This document shows positions 1-8,045 of a stretch of DNA of 64,000 bases, piece by piece (position 1 is the first letter of the stretch; each line of letters starts with the position of its first letter). The position numbers and the translations under genes were made by a program. The stretch covers positions 4,154,001 through 4,218,000 of the forward strand of contig NZ_CP040889.1 in the NCBI RefSeq assembly GCF_006171285.1, written 5' to 3'. The DNA is from Leclercia adecarboxylata (GTDB lineage Bacteria > Pseudomonadota > Gammaproteobacteria > Enterobacterales > Enterobacteriaceae). The notes under the pieces are model-generated. The model was not told where the DNA came from. It made no database searches and saw nothing but the letters and a program-made list of their open reading frames with translations.

Positions 1-726
1 GGTACGCGGGGACTGGATAAATTTGCCGTTGCCCACGTAAACGCCCACGTGGTCGGCGGTGCCGCGCCCACGGGTGCGGAAGAACACCAGATCGCCGCTT
101 TCGAGCTCGCCGCGATCGACCGGAGAGGCGTCACGCAGGTGGTACATTTCGTTCGCGGTGCGCGGAATACGGAATTTAACCAGGTCTTTATAGGCGTAAT
201 AAACCAGGCCGCTGCAGTCGAAACCGGTACGCGGCGAGGAACCGCCCCAGCGATAGGGTTTACCAATCTGGCCCATTAGTTTATTTAACGCCGTTTTTTG
301 CGCCTTTTGCACCCGGACTTTATGCGCTTCAGCAAGGGTCGTGGTTTTGCTGGTTTTGACGCACTGCGTTTTGCGTCCTTTACGGGTGGTGCATTTTTCT
401 GTCACAACGCGGGAGGCGGTTTGCGTGGTGCGGGTCGCGCTGCGGGAGGAAGTTTTGCTTTTCTTGCTGGAGGTGGCTGGCTGTGTTTTAGCGAGGCTAC
501 TTTTTTTGCTGCTGCTCTTTTTGCTGGTAGTGCTTTTTTTCGTGCTCTCTTTTTTGCTGGTTTTACTGGTGCTGCTTTTTTTCTTAGGTTCGGTTGCTTT
601 CGCCAGATGCGTTTTATGGGCGGCAGAAGGCCGCGCCTGCTCTGAGGCGTTTGCCACCGGCGTGAAGGTGAGAGATGAAAACAGCAAAGCACAGAGCGTG
701 ATCGAGAATTTATTTATTCGCGCCAC
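1..726 (-). CDS. mepH: MepH, murein DD-endopeptidase, NlpC/P60 family (3' end outside window)
   Basis: Periplasmic peptidoglycan hydrolase that cuts D-Ala-mDAP cross-links so that new strands can be inserted. 242 codons are present and the C-terminal tail runs off the left edge; the E. coli protein is about 271 residues. A signal peptide is followed by a Lys/Ser/Thr-rich low-complexity linker (roughly residues 25-110) and then the NlpC/P60 domain with the catalytic motif FDCSG (Cys171) and the ADHVG histidine (His226). The start is taken as GTG at 726 because it gives the family N-terminus VARIN and has an upstream GGGGA; no in-frame ATG fits. It is divergent from grxD. Identity rests on strong resemblance to E. 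coli MepH (YdhO) and on gene order. Confidence 0.93.
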   Translation of the reverse strand, partial: MARINKFSITLCALLFSSLTFTPVANASEQARPSAAHKTHLAKATEPKKKSSTSKTSKKESTKKSTTSKKSSSKKSSLAKTQPATSSKKSKTSSRSATRTTQTASRVVTEKCTTRKGRKTQCVKTSKTTTLAEAHKVRVQKAQKTALNKLMGQIGKPYRWGGSSPRTGFDCSGLVYYAYKDLVKFRIPRTANEMYHLRDASPVDRGELESGDLVFFRTRGRGTADHVGVYVGNGKFIQSPRT

Positions 727-1063
727 TGGGCATTCCCCTGGTAATCGCAGGATATAAATAACCCTGCGTATGATTTACAAAACTCGTCGATTCTAATCTA
801 TAAAAAGGCCCGACGTTAATAAACTTTTTGCATCTAAAACTGTGTTTCGTTAGCAAGTGCAAAAATATCAGAATTTCACAGGGGCATTCTGTACATTAGC
901 TGTGCAAAACCGCAGCTAATCTCGCGATAAGGTATGTTGTGAATGCATCTTTAAAGGACGCGCGGTAAAATCATAAAGGTGACGAAAATGTTATTTTCCG
1001 TAGTCGGCCTGAAACGCTACAATGTCAGACTATTGCCGTAACAGAAGTAAAAGGAAGCAAAAC
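727..1063. promoter_or_regulatory. mepH-grxD divergent intergenic region
   Basis: This 337-bp gap separates two divergent genes and must hold both promoters. It is A+T-rich near 780-900. I see no open frame with a ribosome site and no strong hairpin. A GGAAG precedes the grxD ATG by 9 bases. Individual promoter elements could not be assigned with confidence. Confidence 0.4.
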
Positions 1064-1411
1064 ATGAGCACTACTATTGAAAAAATTCAGCAACAAATCG
1101 CTGAAAACCCGATCCTGCTGTACATGAAAGGTTCTCCGAAACTGCCAAGCTGTGGTTTCTCCGCTCAGGCGGTCCAGGCGCTGTCTGCCTGTGGCGAACG
1201 TTTTGCTTACGTTGATATTCTGCAGAACCCGGATATCCGCGCTGAGCTGCCAAAATACGCTAACTGGCCGACCTTCCCGCAGCTGTGGGTTGACGGTGAA
1301 CTGGTTGGCGGTTGCGACATCCTGATTGAGATGTATCAGCGTGGCGAACTGCAACAGCTGATCAAAGAGACGGCTGCGAAATACAAATCAGAAGAGCCAG
1401 GCGCCGAATAA
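1064..1411 (+). CDS. grxD: Monothiol glutaredoxin GrxD (Grx4)
   Basis: Cytosolic CGFS-type monothiol glutaredoxin of 115 residues, the same length as E. coli Grx4. These proteins bind a [2Fe-2S] cluster at a dimer interface with glutathione and work in iron-sulfur delivery and iron sensing with BolA-type partners. The active-site motif CGFS begins at Cys30, and WPTFPQLWV and GGCDI are the expected glutathione-binding segments. The ATG at 1064 is chosen because it gives the family N-terminus MSTTIEKI; an earlier in-frame start at 1022 would add 14 unrelated residues. A bidirectional terminator follows. In E. coli lhr lies between grxD and rnt, but here the two genes are directly convergent. 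Confidence 0.97.
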   Translation: MSTTIEKIQQQIAENPILLYMKGSPKLPSCGFSAQAVQALSACGERFAYVDILQNPDIRAELPKYANWPTFPQLWVDGELVGGCDILIEMYQRGELQQLIKETAAKYKSEEPGAE

Positions 1412-1427
1412 TTCCGCGTCCCGGTAA

Positions 1428-1459
1428 ATAAAAAAGCGACCCTGAGGTCGCTTTTTTTA
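1428..1459. terminator. Bidirectional intrinsic terminator grxD/rnt
   Basis: Stem GCGACC/GGTCGC (1436-1441 and 1446-1451) with loop CTGA is flanked by an A-run on the left and T7 on the right, so it can stop grxD transcripts and, on the other strand, rnt transcripts. Confidence 0.88.
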
Positions 1460-2107
1460 TGCGTTGTTCTCGGCGTCCGGCAGCGGCCAGCCGCCGAGGC
1501 GTTTCCAGCGGTTAACGATTTCACAAAACAACTCCGCCGTGCGCTCGGTGTCATAAAGCGCCGAATGCGCCTGGGTACCGTCAAAATCGATACCGGCGGT
1601 AATACAGGCTTTAGAGAGGACGGTCTGCCCCAGCGCCAGTCCGCTTAAGGCGGCGGTATCGAAGGTCACAAACGGATGGAACGGGTTGCGCTTGAGCGAT
1701 GCGCGCTCGGCGGCAGCCATCATAAAACTGTGATCGAAGGTAGCATTGTGCGCCACCATGATCGCGCGGTTACAGTTCTGGTCTTTCATTCCCTTGCGCA
1801 CCATTTTGAAGATGGCATGCAGCGCGTCATATTCACTCACTGCCCCACGCAGCGGGTTATGGGGATCGATGCCATTAAACGCCAGCGCCTCAGGCTGCAG
1901 GTTCGCCCCTTCGAAAGGTTCGACGTGAAAGTGCAGCGTGGAGTCCTGCAGCAAATTGCCCTGTTCATCCATTTTCAACGTGATGGCGGCAATTTCCAGC
2001 AGCGCATCGGTTTTGGCATTAAATCCAGCGGTTTCGACATCTATCACAACAGGATAAAAACCACGAAAACGGTCGCACAGACCGGTAAGTTGAGCGTTAT
2101 CGGACAT
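1457..2107 (-). CDS. rnt: Ribonuclease T
   Basis: DEDDh-type 3'-5' exoribonuclease of 216 residues (E. coli 215) that trims the 3' ends of tRNA and other stable RNAs, including end turnover of tRNA CCA. The five catalytic residues are in the expected places: Asp23 and Glu25 in VIDVETAG, Asp125 in HNATFDHS, His181 and Asp186 in AHSALYD. The stop overlaps the shared terminator with grxD. gloA lies just upstream on the same strand, separated by a terminator. In E. coli rnt is followed by lhr, which is missing here. Confidence 0.97.
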   Translation of the reverse strand: MSDNAQLTGLCDRFRGFYPVVIDVETAGFNAKTDALLEIAAITLKMDEQGNLLQDSTLHFHVEPFEGANLQPEALAFNGIDPHNPLRGAVSEYDALHAIFKMVRKGMKDQNCNRAIMVAHNATFDHSFMMAAAERASLKRNPFHPFVTFDTAALSGLALGQTVLSKACITAGIDFDGTQAHSALYDTERTAELFCEIVNRWKRLGGWPLPDAENNA

Positions 2108-2174
2108 CTGGATCTCTTACAAGGGGAAAAAAGCAGTGCGCATTATGGCAAATTTCGCAATGAGATGCAGTAAA

Positions 2175-2199
2175 ACAACGGGCGCATTGCGCGCCCGTT
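2175..2199 (-). terminator. Terminator downstream of gloA
   Basis: On the minus strand AACGGGCGC-GCAAT-GCGCCCGTT is followed by GTTTTA immediately after the gloA stop codon. The stem is a perfect 9 bp. It separates gloA from rnt. Confidence 0.75.
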
Positions 2200-2203
2200 A
2201 CAA

Positions 2204-2611
2204 TCAGTTGCCCAGACCGCGACCGGCGTCTTTGGCTTCAATCAGTTCGATTTTGTAACCGTCCGGATCTTCAACGAAGGCAATCACCGTGGTGCCGCCC
2301 TTAACCGGACCCGCTTCACGGGTGACGTTGCCGCCGTTGCTGCGAATGCGCTCGCAGGCTTCTGCGGCGTTATCCACTTCCAGCGCAATGTGACCGTAGG
2401 CGGTACCCAGCTCGTAGCTATCCACACCCCAGTTGTAGGTGAGTTCGATAACCGCTTCTTCGCTCTCTTCGCCGTAACCCACGAAGGCGAGGGAGTATTT
2501 GTACTCCGGGTTTTCGCTGGTGCGCAGCAGGGACATGCCCAGCACGTTGGTGTAAAACTCGATGGAACGTTGCAGATCGCCAACGCGCAGCATGGTGTGA
2601 AGTAGGCGCAT
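2204..2611 (-). CDS. gloA: Glyoxalase I (lactoylglutathione lyase)
   Basis: Converts the hemithioacetal of methylglyoxal and glutathione to S-lactoylglutathione, the first step of methylglyoxal detoxification. 135 residues (E. coli 135). The four Ni2+ ligands are all present: His5, Glu56, His74 and Glu122. It lies 83 bp downstream of nemA in the same direction, as in E. coli, where read-through from nemRA contributes to expression and links electrophile sensing to glyoxalase. No terminator is visible between nemA and gloA, consistent with that read-through. Confidence 0.97.
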   Translation of the reverse strand: MRLLHTMLRVGDLQRSIEFYTNVLGMSLLRTSENPEYKYSLAFVGYGEESEEAVIELTYNWGVDSYELGTAYGHIALEVDNAAEACERIRSNGGNVTREAGPVKGGTTVIAFVEDPDGYKIELIEAKDAGRGLGN

Positions 2612-2694
2612 ATTATCCTCTTAGCTTTTTATCATCTTGAACAGAAACGATGTTTTAGTATAGCGGCGAATTGTCGCCGCTATCAATGAAGGGA

Positions 2695-3792
2695 TTATAA
2701 AGAGGGATAATCGGTATAACCTTCTGCGCCGCCACCGTAGAAGCTCTCCGGACGCTGCGGGTTCAGCTCGGCTTTGTGCTTCAGGCGGGCCACCAGATCC
2801 GGGTTGGCGATGTAGGCGCGGCCAAAGGCCACGGCATCAATCAGCCCTTTGTTGATCAGATCTTCGGCTTTCTCCGGCGTGTACGCGCCCGCGCCGATAA
2901 TCACGCCCGGGAAGCGGTCACGCACTTTCTGACGGAAGGCATCAGAATACGGTTCACCGCCGGCCCAGTCTGGCTCGGACATGTGCAGATAGGCGATGCC
3001 GCGTTTGGCCAGCTCTTCGATCAGGTACAGGGCGTCGGCTTCTTCGTTCGGGCCGTTATCCACGTTCTGGAAAGAGCCAATCGGCGAGACGCGGATCCCG
3101 ATGCGATCTGCGCTCCACTCTTTCGAGACGGCATCAACCACTTCCAGCACCAGACGGGCGCGGTTCTCAACGCTGCCGCCGTACTGGTCGTTACGCTGGT
3201 TAGAAGACGGCGACAGGAACTGGTGCAGCAGATAGCCGTGGGCAGAGTGCAGCTCAACCAGGTCGAAACCGGCTTCGCGGGCATTGGCTACCGCCTGGCG
3301 GAAATCGTTAACGATCCCCGGGATTTCGTCCAGCTCCAGTGCGCGCGGGGTGGTGGTATCCGCACGGGTCGCATTGCCGTTTTCGTCACGCAGAGAGGTG
3401 CGGGTACCGGCGTTCAGGGCAGAGGCAGACACCGGCGCCTGACCGCCAGGCTGAAGGCTGCTGTGGGAGATGCGGCCGGTGTGCCACAGTTGCACCGCGA
3501 TGCGGCCATCTTCGGCATGCACGCCGTCGGTAATTTTCTTCCAGGCGGCGATCTGCTCCGGGCTGTGCAGACCAGGTGCGCCAGCATAGCCTTTGGCCTG
3601 GGCAGAGATCTGCGTGGCTTCAGAGATGATCAGGCCCGCGCTGACGCGCTGACGATAGTATTCACCCATCAGCGGGGTCGGGATATCGCCCGGCTCAATG
3701 CTGCGCAGACGGGTGAGGGGGGCCATAAAGACACGGTTGGGTGCTTCGATCGCGCCCACTTTGAGCGAGGTAAATAATTTTTCGGCTGACAT
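2695..3792 (-). CDS. nemA: N-ethylmaleimide reductase (Old Yellow Enzyme family)
   Basis: FMN-dependent NADPH oxidoreductase of 365 residues (E. coli 365) that reduces electrophilic alkenes, nitro compounds and maleimides. TIM-barrel OYE features are visible: MAPLTRLR near the N-terminus, the substrate-binding pair His182/His185 in LHSAHG, and the YGGSVENR segment. It sits 53 bp downstream of nemR on the same strand, forming the nemRA operon. A second NemR-like palindrome lies in the nemR-nemA gap, about 14 bp before the nemA start, which is unusual. Confidence 0.97.
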   Translation of the reverse strand: MSAEKLFTSLKVGAIEAPNRVFMAPLTRLRSIEPGDIPTPLMGEYYRQRVSAGLIISEATQISAQAKGYAGAPGLHSPEQIAAWKKITDGVHAEDGRIAVQLWHTGRISHSSLQPGGQAPVSASALNAGTRTSLRDENGNATRADTTTPRALELDEIPGIVNDFRQAVANAREAGFDLVELHSAHGYLLHQFLSPSSNQRNDQYGGSVENRARLVLEVVDAVSKEWSADRIGIRVSPIGSFQNVDNGPNEEADALYLIEELAKRGIAYLHMSEPDWAGGEPYSDAFRQKVRDRFPGVIIGAGAYTPEKAEDLINKGLIDAVAFGRAYIANPDLVARLKHKAELNPQRPESFYGGGAEGYTDYPSL

Positions 3793-3805
3793 AGTGACTC
3801 CTGAG

Positions 3806-3820
3806 TAGACCGGTCGTCTA
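3806..3820. promoter_or_regulatory. Second NemR-like palindrome, upstream of nemA
   Basis: TAGAC-N5-GTCTA matches the half-sites of the NemR operator (TAGACC-N4-GGTCTA) but with the arms one base closer together, and the core CCGGTC lies inside. It is located between nemR and nemA rather than in the nemR promoter. It might be a weak internal operator or a relic. Confidence 0.4.
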
Positions 3821-3845
3821 GTGATTCGATAAATAAAAACGCCTG

Positions 3846-4445
3846 TTAATTGCCAGGCGTAGCAATGATGTTCTTAACATGATCCAGCGCGCTCTCCAGC
3901 GGCAGCGCGCTGCGGGACATTTTGGCCTGCAGGTTGGCGCCCAGCCACAGGGAATAAAGTACCTGCGCCTGGGTGAGCGGTTCGCCGATGAAGGTCAGGG
4001 ATTTTTCTTCCCGCCCCTTCGCCAGCGCCTGCGCCAGCAGGGTGATAACACCCGTGGCCCCTTTATCCATCGCCGTGCGCATATCTTCAGAGAGATCGCA
4101 CACTTCGGCAGAAAGTTTTACCGTCAGGCAGCCGCTGATAATGCCCTGCGCGCAGAACTGGGTCAGCGTCTCCTGATAATAAGCCAGAACACGATCGCGA
4201 CAGTTGCCCTTGCCGCTGGCGAAATGGCTGGCCAGACGCTGATGGTAGCCCGCATAGTGGCGCTCCAGCAGGGCCACGCCAAACGCCTCTTTGGAGCGGA
4301 AGTAGTGATAAAACGACCCCTTCGGCACATCGGCGGTTTTCAGCAGCTCGCTCAGACCCATCCCGGTAAACCCGCGGTGCATGCAAAGACGCTCGCCGGT
4401 CGCAAGGAGATGTTCGCGTGTATCGTGTTCAGTATGCTTGTTCAT
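3846..4445 (-). CDS. nemR: NemR, TetR-family repressor sensing electrophiles/bleach
   Basis: 199-residue TetR-type repressor of nemRA-gloA, inactivated by modification of cysteines by electrophiles and reactive chlorine. The helix-turn-helix lies in the first 55 residues ([22 protein letters not shown]). The ATG at 4445 gives the E. coli N-terminus MNKHTEHD; a longer reading from 4619 only adds sequence overlapping the neighbouring gene and its own operator. A perfect NemR box lies 13 bp upstream. Several cysteines are retained, including those in AQGIISGCL and SAEVCDL. Confidence 0.96.
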   Translation of the reverse strand: MNKHTEHDTREHLLATGERLCMHRGFTGMGLSELLKTADVPKGSFYHYFRSKEAFGVALLERHYAGYHQRLASHFASGKGNCRDRVLAYYQETLTQFCAQGIISGCLTVKLSAEVCDLSEDMRTAMDKGATGVITLLAQALAKGREEKSLTFIGEPLTQAQVLYSLWLGANLQAKMSRSALPLESALDHVKNIIATPGN

Positions 4446-4458
4446 GTCGTCAATGTAG

Positions 4459-4474
4459 TAGACCAATCGGTCTA
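4459..4474. promoter_or_regulatory. NemR box (nemRA operator)
   Basis: TAGACC-AATC-GGTCTA is a perfect 6-bp inverted repeat directly upstream of nemR and matches the described NemR box of E. coli. Binding here autoregulates nemR and represses nemA/gloA. Confidence 0.85.
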
Positions 4475-4483
4475 ATGCAAGCC

Positions 4484-6118
4484 TTATGTTCGACGACAGT
4501 GGGTAAGCAGATCCATTTGCGACTGATAAACCGAGGTCTGGATATTCATCATCCCCAGCACCGTGGAGAAGAGGTTGTCCTGCGACACCGCCTCTTTCGC
4601 CGCCTGGTCGCGCAGGCACTGCTCGTCCACGCCAAAGTTCTTTTTATAATCCTGCGACAGCCAGAACATAAACGGAATGTGCGTCTGCTGTTCCGGGGCC
4701 AGCATGTACGGCGTGCCGTGCAGATAGAGTCCGTTTTCCCCCAGCGATTCGCCGTGATCCGAGAGATAGACCAGCGCCGTATTCATCGTCGCCTGACGCG
4801 CTTTCAGGGCGTCGATGGTTTTACTCAGCACGCTGTCGGTGTACAGAATGGTGTTGTCATAGGTGTTTATTAGCGCCTGATGATCGCAGTCCTGGATCTG
4901 GTTTGTGTCGCAGGTTGGGGTGAATTTGCGGTACTGCTCCGGATAGCGCTCGTAGTAGGCCGGACCGTGGCTGCCCATCAGGTGGATCACCAGCACCGTA
5001 TCCTGCTTCAGGCCATCAAGCGTGTCGTTCAGCCGATAGAGGTTAACGTCGTCAATGCAGGATTTGTCCTTACAGAACTGATCCAGCTTCCACTGCGTCA
5101 TGTCGGTGTGCGGGATGCGGTTGCAGGCACCTTTACACCCGCCGTCGTTATCCCGCCACAGCAGGTTGACCCCGGCGTGGCCCAGCACATCCAGCAGCCC
5201 TTCCTGATGATGGGCAAGGTCGGCATCGTATTTTTTGCGCGGCATGCCCGAGAACATGCAGGGCACGGAGACGGCGGTTTCGGTACCGCAGGAGGAGGCC
5301 TGCGGGAAGTTAATCACGTTCTGCTTTTCAAGTTCAGGATTGGTATCGCGACCATAGCCGTTAAGGGAGTAGTTTTCCGCCCTGGAGGCTTCACCGACCA
5401 CCAGCACCAGCACGGTCTTTTTCTGCTGCGCCATCAGCACCGGGCCTTTACGCGCGTCTTCACCGAGACGGATTAAGGTCTGGTCGCCTGCGAACCAGCG
5501 CGCCTTGCTGTACTTGGCGATGGCGCTGACGTAGTTGGCTGGCGTCACCATTTTGACGATGCCTTTGTTATTGCGAAACAGCGAGGCGTAGTCTTTATAG
5601 AAGACCGCCGCCACCAGAATAATCACCACCAGGCTTGCGAGGATAGCCGCCACGCGCATCAACAACGTCTGCCACCACTTACCTGGACGGATGCGGATCA
5701 TCGCCAGCACGACGGCAGGCACCAGACCGGCGACGGCCAGCCACAGCAGCAGCTGAGGCGTGATCAGCGCCGTCGCTTCCTGGGAGTTGGTCTCGAAGAC
5801 GTTGACCATCATATTCTGGTCAATCACCGCCCCGTAGGTAAACATAAACCAGGTCGCCGCCGCGCAGCCGAGGGTAAGCACCACCAGCAGCGGTTTGCGG
5901 ATCAACGGGATGTTCAGAATGCTGAAAACGATAACCCAGCCGCAGAACAGCACCAGCGGCACGGTAAGGGCGAAAAGAAAATCATGCAGCCGGGCCGGGG
6001 AGATCACCTGCCAGCTGCGGTGAATAAAGAGGGCGTTTAACAGGGTAAACAGCAGTGCGCAGCCCAGCGTAAATTTCGTGTCGTTACACTGTAACTTTTT
6101 GAGGGTCAGCATCATCAT
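4484..6118 (-). CDS. eptA: EptA-type (MCR-family) lipid A phosphoethanolamine transferase
   Basis: 544-residue inner-membrane enzyme with five N-terminal membrane segments (to about residue 175) and a periplasmic alkaline-phosphatase-type domain. The family transfers phosphoethanolamine from phosphatidylethanolamine to lipid A, lowering negative charge and polymyxin binding. Zn-site and nucleophile motifs are intact: Glu243 in VVGEASRAENY, Thr279 in SSCGTETAVS, the WRDNDGGCKGAC segment, HLMGSHG and YLSDHGES, with paired cysteines for disulfides. Its position between nemR and ydhL is not the E. coli eptA locus (basRS operon). The paralogue assignment is therefore by sequence only; it could be a second family member with different acceptor specificity. 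Three consecutive ATGs (6118, 6115, 6112) make the exact start uncertain. Confidence 0.8.
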   Translation of the reverse strand: MMMLTLKKLQCNDTKFTLGCALLFTLLNALFIHRSWQVISPARLHDFLFALTVPLVLFCGWVIVFSILNIPLIRKPLLVVLTLGCAAATWFMFTYGAVIDQNMMVNVFETNSQEATALITPQLLLWLAVAGLVPAVVLAMIRIRPGKWWQTLLMRVAAILASLVVIILVAAVFYKDYASLFRNNKGIVKMVTPANYVSAIAKYSKARWFAGDQTLIRLGEDARKGPVLMAQQKKTVLVLVVGEASRAENYSLNGYGRDTNPELEKQNVINFPQASSCGTETAVSVPCMFSGMPRKKYDADLAHHQEGLLDVLGHAGVNLLWRDNDGGCKGACNRIPHTDMTQWKLDQFCKDKSCIDDVNLYRLNDTLDGLKQDTVLVIHLMGSHGPAYYERYPEQYRKFTPTCDTNQIQDCDHQALINTYDNTILYTDSVLSKTIDALKARQATMNTALVYLSDHGESLGENGLYLHGTPYMLAPEQQTHIPFMFWLSQDYKKNFGVDEQCLRDQAAKEAVSQDNLFSTVLGMMNIQTSVYQSQMDLLTHCRRT

Positions 6119-6261
6119 TAAAACCAGGGATTATTTTGATGAGGCGAGTATAAAGAGCGAAGATTAGTGAAACCTTAATGCCACAATTCTGTGGTTGACC
6201 TCTTGCGTAACCCCGGCTTAAGGTCTTCACTTTACTAAATCTTGGGTCCGGGGAGGTACGT

Positions 6262-6501
6262 GTGGCTGAACAACTGGAGTTCTTTCCTGTCCAGAGCCCG
6301 TGCCGGGGTATTTGCCAGTCGGACGAGCGCGGATTTTGTCGCGGCTGTATGCGCAGCCGGGAAGAGCGCTTTAACTGGCAGTCCATGAGCGACGCCCAGA
6401 AACAGGAGATCCTGCGCCTGTGCCGCCAGCGTCTTTTGCGCAAATTGCGCGCAAACAAGCCCCCCGAAGCCGAAGAACCGCAGCAGCCCTCACTGTTTTA
6501 G
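6262..6501 (+). CDS. ydhL: YdhL, DUF1289 small cysteine-rich protein
   Basis: 79-residue protein, nearly identical to E. coli YdhL in length and sequence. It has four cysteines in CRGIC and CRGC, suggesting a small metal site; the function is unknown. The start is GTG at 6262 with GGGAGG six bases upstream. The C-terminus is Pro/Gln-rich. ydhF follows after 48 bp. Confidence 0.94.
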   Translation: MAEQLEFFPVQSPCRGICQSDERGFCRGCMRSREERFNWQSMSDAQKQEILRLCRQRLLRKLRANKPPEAEEPQQPSLF

Positions 6502-6549
6502 CCCCGTAAACGCGTATACTCTCCGCAGATTTTTTTAAAGGAAATAACT

Positions 6550-7446
6550 ATGGTTCAGCGTATTACCCTTGCCCCGCAGGGCCCGGAGTTTTCCCGTTTT
6601 GTGATGGGCTACTGGCGTCTGATGGACTGGAACATGTCCGCCCAACAGCTGGCGAGCTTTATTGAAGAGCATCTGGATCTGGGGATCACTACCGTCGATC
6701 ACGCCGATATTTATGGCGGCTACCAGTGTGAAGCGGCCTTCGGCGAGGCGATGAAGCTCTCCCCGGCGCTGCGCCAGCGGATGGAGATCGTCACCAAGTG
6801 CGGGATCGCCACCACCGCGAAGTCAGAGCATGCCCTCGGCCACTATATTACCGACCGCGACCACATTGTTCGCAGCGCCGAGCAGTCTCTCACCCATCTG
6901 GCGACCGATTACCTTGACCTGCTGCTGATCCACCGTCCCGACCCGCTGATGGATGCCGATGAGGTTGCTGAAGCCTTCCTCGCCCTGCATCAGAGCGGCA
7001 AGGTGCGCCACTTTGGCGTTTCTAACTTTACCCCGGCCCAGTTCGCGCTGCTGCAGTCGCGTCTGCCGTTTACGCTCGCGACCAACCAGGTTGAGATTTC
7101 GCCGGTTTATCAGCCGCTGCTGCTGGACGGCACCCTCGATCAGCTGCAGCAGCTGCGCATCCGCCCGATGGCCTGGTCCTGCCTCGGCGGTGGACGTCTG
7201 TTCAACGATGAATCCTTCCAGCCGCTGCGCGATGAGCTGGCGCAGGTGGCTCAGGAGCTGAACGCCGAAACCATCGAGCAGGTGGTATATGCGTGGATTT
7301 TACGCCTGCCATCCCAGCCGCTGCCGATCATCGGTTCCGGCAAAATCGAGCGCGTGCGTTCGGCGCTGGCGGCAGAGCAGCTGAACATGACCCGTCAGCA
7401 GTGGTTCCGCATCCGTAAAGCCGCGCTGGGTTACGACGTGCCGTAA
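6550..7446 (+). CDS. ydhF: YdhF, aldo/keto reductase family oxidoreductase
   Basis: 298-residue NADPH-dependent aldo/keto reductase with a (beta/alpha)8 barrel, the same length as E. coli YdhF; the substrate is not established. Family features visible are VDHADIYGGY (catalytic Asp and Tyr), TKCGI (catalytic Lys), LLLIHRPDPL (His) and the cofactor loop PIIGSGKIERV near the C-terminus. It follows ydhL in the same direction and precedes sodC. Confidence 0.94.
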   Translation: MVQRITLAPQGPEFSRFVMGYWRLMDWNMSAQQLASFIEEHLDLGITTVDHADIYGGYQCEAAFGEAMKLSPALRQRMEIVTKCGIATTAKSEHALGHYITDRDHIVRSAEQSLTHLATDYLDLLLIHRPDPLMDADEVAEAFLALHQSGKVRHFGVSNFTPAQFALLQSRLPFTLATNQVEISPVYQPLLLDGTLDQLQQLRIRPMAWSCLGGGRLFNDESFQPLRDELAQVAQELNAETIEQVVYAWILRLPSQPLPIIGSGKIERVRSALAAEQLNMTRQQWFRIRKAALGYDVP

Positions 7447-7478
7447 TTCTCTATTTATCTGACTTTCCGGTTAAAACC

Positions 7479-7506
7479 TTGCCCCTGGTATAAACTTAAG
7501 GGGCAA
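7479..7506. repeat. Inverted repeat in the ydhF-sodC gap
   Basis: TTGCCCCT-N12-AGGGGCAA forms a perfect 8-bp stem about 20 bp before the sodC start. A run of A, not T, follows on the plus strand, so it is a poor terminator for ydhF. It may be an operator or a leader hairpin for sodC. Confidence 0.4.
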
Positions 7507-7526
7507 AAAATAACCAAGGAGGTCAT

Positions 7527-8045
7527 ATGAAGCGATTTACTCTGGCAGTGTTGACGCTGGTGGTGTGCGCAGGTGCGCAGGCCGCCAGCGAAGAAGTCAA
7601 GATGAACCTCGTCACCTCTCAGGGGATCGGCCAGTCCATCGGGACGGTGAAAATCACCGAAACCGATAAAGGCCTGGAGTTTTCCCCGGATCTCAAAGCC
7701 CTCCCGCCGGGCGAACACGGTTATCACGTTCACGCCAAAGGCTCCTGCGAACCCGCCATGAAGGACGGCAAACCCTCCGCCGCTGAGGCCGCAGGCGGCC
7801 ACCTCGATCCTCATAACACCGGTAAACATGAAGGGCCGGAGGGCATGGGCCACTTAGGCGATCTCCCCGCGCTGGTGGTGAATAACGACGGTAAAGCCAC
7901 CGACCCGGTCGTCGCCCCGCGCCTCAAAAAGCTGGATGAGGTGAAGGGCAAGGCACTGATGATCCACGTCGGCGGCGATAATATGTCGGATCAGCCAAAA
8001 CCGCTTGGCGGTGGCGGGGCGCGTTACGCCTGCGGGGTGATCTGA
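7527..8045 (+). CDS. sodC: Periplasmic Cu/Zn superoxide dismutase
   Basis: 172-residue SodC with a cleavable signal peptide (hydrophobic stretch ending GAQA at residues 16-19). It dismutates superoxide in the periplasm. Copper/zinc ligands are seen in HGYHVHAKG (two His), [11 protein letters not shown] and GHLGDLP, and near the C-terminus LMIHVGGDN; the paired cysteines are in GSCEPAM and YACGVI. The start has AGGAGG seven bases upstream. Its last 22 bp overlap the convergent ydhK, so the two genes are in tail-to-tail overlap. Confidence 0.96.
   Translation: MKRFTLAVLTLVVCAGAQAASEEVKMNLVTSQGIGQSIGTVKITETDKGLEFSPDLKALPPGEHGYHVHAKGSCEPAMKDGKPSAAEAAGGHLDPHNTGKHEGPEGMGHLGDLPALVVNNDGKATDPVVAPRLKKLDEVKGKALMIHVGGDNMSDQPKPLGGGGARYACGVI

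Noticed and set aside
298..757. Leu/Phe-rich frames on the plus strand in mepH
   Set aside because: Antisense of the Lys/Ser-rich MepH linker; composition explains the apparent membrane segments.
6130..6200. Possible PmrA box upstream of the EptA-like gene
   Set aside because: CATTAAG..CTAATC has only one acceptable half-site and wrong spacing.
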